The translations under genes were made by a program, and so were the position numbers. This document shows, in pieces, positions 62,840-64,000 of a stretch of 64,000 bases of DNA. The number at the start of each line of letters is the position of its first letter. The first letter of the stretch is position 1. Source of the DNA: Arthrobacter citreus (lineage in GTDB: Bacteria > Bacillota > Bacilli > Bacillales > Bacillaceae_G); the NCBI GenBank assembly GCA_013200995.1, contig CP053688.1, forward strand, positions 3,534,001 through 3,598,000, in the 5' to 3' direction. The notes under the pieces are model-generated. The model had not been told where the DNA came from. It ran no database searches and was given only the letters and a program-made list of their open reading frames with translations.

Positions 62840-64000
62840 TTATGAAGCCTGGCTCTGCTTATCTCCAAAGATTGAAATTACTAAAAGCTCAGCAATATCG
62901 AGTGTTTTAACACTTTCTTCAACTTCTTTTGCTTTTGTTCCATCTGATAACATTGTTAAGCAATAAGGACATCCTGTTCCAATGACATTCGGACTAACTG
63001 CAAGTGCTTGTTCAGTACGTGTAACATTAATACGGTTACCAACATGCTCTTCCATCCACATTAATCCACCACCCGCTCCACAGCACATTCCTGTTTCACG
63101 TTTACGCTCCATTTCAACTAGCTTAACGCCAGGAATTGCACGTAGAATGTCTCTAGGAGCTTCATAAACTTCATTGTATCTACCTAAATAACATGAATCA
63201 TGATAAGTAATAACTTCATCTACACGATGAACTGGCTTTAATCTTCCTTCTTTAACCCATTGCGATAATAATTCTGTATGGTGATAAACTTCAACTGATA
63301 ATCCAAAATCAGGATATTCATTTTTAAATGTGTTATAAGCATGCGGATCAATTGTTACTAATTTGCTTACTTCTGCTTTTTCGATTTCTGCGATATTATT
63401 AGATGCTAATTCCTGGAATAAGAATTCTTGACCTAAACGTCTAGGTGTATCACCAGAGTTTTTCTCCTTATTACCTAAAATTGCAAATTTAATTCCAGCT
63501 TCATTCATAAGTTTTGCAAACGCTAGAGCGATTTTTTGGCTACGGTTATCATATGCACCCATTGAACCAACCCAGAATAAGTATTCAATTTCTTCCCCAG
63601 CTTTTTTAGCTTCTTTTACAGTTGGGATGTGGATACTTTCATCAAGCTCTCTCCAATTTTCACGATCCTTACGATTTAATCCCCAAGGATTTCCTTGGCG
63701 CTCGATATTCGTCATTGCACGTTGAGCATCAGGTTGCATTTTACCTTCCGTTAAAACTAAATAACGACGTAAATCAATAATCTTTTCAACATGCTCATTC
63801 ATTACTGGACATTGGTCTTCACAATTACGACAAGTCGTACATGCCCAAATCTCTTCTTCAGTAATGACATCGCCAATTAAACTTGGACTATATTCTAATG
63901 TTGCTGCTGTTTCTTGATTTCCTTGAGAAGAAAACGCTAATTGATTACCTTTTGTTTTAGAAAAAGCAACAGTTGGAACCCATGGTGCTCGAGATGTTAC
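62840..64000 (-). CDS. fadF: Iron-sulfur oxidoreductase FadF (partial, C-terminal part)
   Basis: Membrane-bound Fe-S protein thought to pass electrons from acyl-CoA dehydrogenases (through ETF) to the quinone pool. The visible 386 residues run off the window edge at 64000 in open frame, so the N-terminal membrane part is missing. Just before the first in-window Met (63802) the frame reads CTTCRNCEDQCPV, a 4Fe-4S motif, which proves the gene continues upstream. The C-terminal half has two CCG-type domains (YHDSCYLGRYNEVYEAPRDI; GMCCGAGGGLMWMEE; GTGCPYCLTML). Known as ywjF/fadF in B. subtilis. Confidence 0.92.
   Translation of the reverse strand, partial: VTSRAPWVPTVAFSKTKGNQLAFSSQGNQETAATLEYSPSLIGDVITEEEIWACTTCRNCEDQCPVMNEHVEKIIDLRRYLVLTEGKMQPDAQRAMTNIERQGNPWGLNRKDRENWRELDESIHIPTVKEAKKAGEEIEYLFWVGSMGAYDNRSQKIALAFAKLMNEAGIKFAILGNKEKNSGDTPRRLGQEFLFQELASNNIAEIEKAEVSKLVTIDPHAYNTFKNEYPDFGLSVEVYHHTELLSQWVKEGRLKPVHRVDEVITYHDSCYLGRYNEVYEAPRDILRAIPGVKLVEMERKRETGMCCGAGGGLMWMEEHVGNRINVTRTEQALAVSPNVIGTGCPYCLTMLSDGTKAKEVEESVKTLDIAELLVISIFGDKQSQAS

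Overview
The window reads as one continuous piece of a low-GC, spore-forming Bacillaceae chromosome. Sporulation genes (spoIID, spoIIR, spo0F), the rpoE-pyrG pair, and the gene order fadF-acd-rpoE-pyrG-ywjG-spo0F-fba-murA-glpX-rho-rpmE-tdk-prfA-prmC-spoIIR-ywlBC-mntP-ywlE-rpiB-ywlG-glyA-upp-atp-nuo-murA-spoIID follow the Bacillus layout. A proton NADH dehydrogenase (nuo) operon, an Ala/Lys-rich NuoC, a zinc-free type B L31 at the rpmE locus and a fused isobutyryl-CoA mutase point towards the Bacillus cereus side of the family (a Gottfriedia-like lineage would also fit) rather than B. subtilis itself. This placement is from memory of gene order, not from a search. Nearly every gene is on the minus strand; only a TetR regulator and ywjG run the other way.

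Layout, left to right. 1-3.7 kb: spoIID, murAA, ywmB and a DUF1146 protein. 3.8-14.2 kb: an eleven-gene nuoABCDHIJKLMN operon without the NADH-oxidising subunits NuoE, NuoF and NuoG. 14.6-17.9 kb: a two-gene efflux pump (membrane fusion protein plus DHA2 transporter) with a divergent TetR regulator and clear palindromic operators. 17.9-18.5 kb: the decayed tail of a NERD-domain gene. 18.5-25.9 kb: the F1Fo ATP synthase operon atpZIBEFHAGDC. 26-34.5 kb: an accessory block with a secreted S8 protease, an AmiS/UreI channel, a deoR-deoC-cdd-nupC nucleoside salvage cluster, upp, and a DoxX membrane protein with two CRP/FNR- or Rex-like operators. 34.7-41.5 kb: glyA, ywlG, rpiB, ywlE, mntP, ywlC, ywlB and spoIIR, interrupted by two families of 21-bp-period repeats and a DnaA-box cluster. 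41.7-43.5 kb: two overlapping ATP-grasp ligase paralogues of unknown substrate. 43.6-53.6 kb: prmC, prfA, tdk, rpmE2, rho, glpX, murA2, fba, spo0F and ywjG. 53.7-56.2 kb: pyrG with a full reiterative-transcription attenuator, and rpoE. 56.5-64 kb: a fatty or branched-chain acyl-CoA group (icmF, acyl-CoA dehydrogenase, thiolase, fadF) with a CcpA site; fadF is cut by the window edge.

Themes. Energy conversion (nuo plus atp) fills about a third of the window. Several genes start at TTG or GTG with good ribosome binding sites, and these starts are given here in place of the longest open frame. I saw no rRNA, tRNA, insertion sequence, prophage, CRISPR array or defence island. The least explained items are the ATP-grasp pair, the two 21-bp repeat families, the paired palindromes upstream of doxX, and the strong hairpin inside the atp operon.
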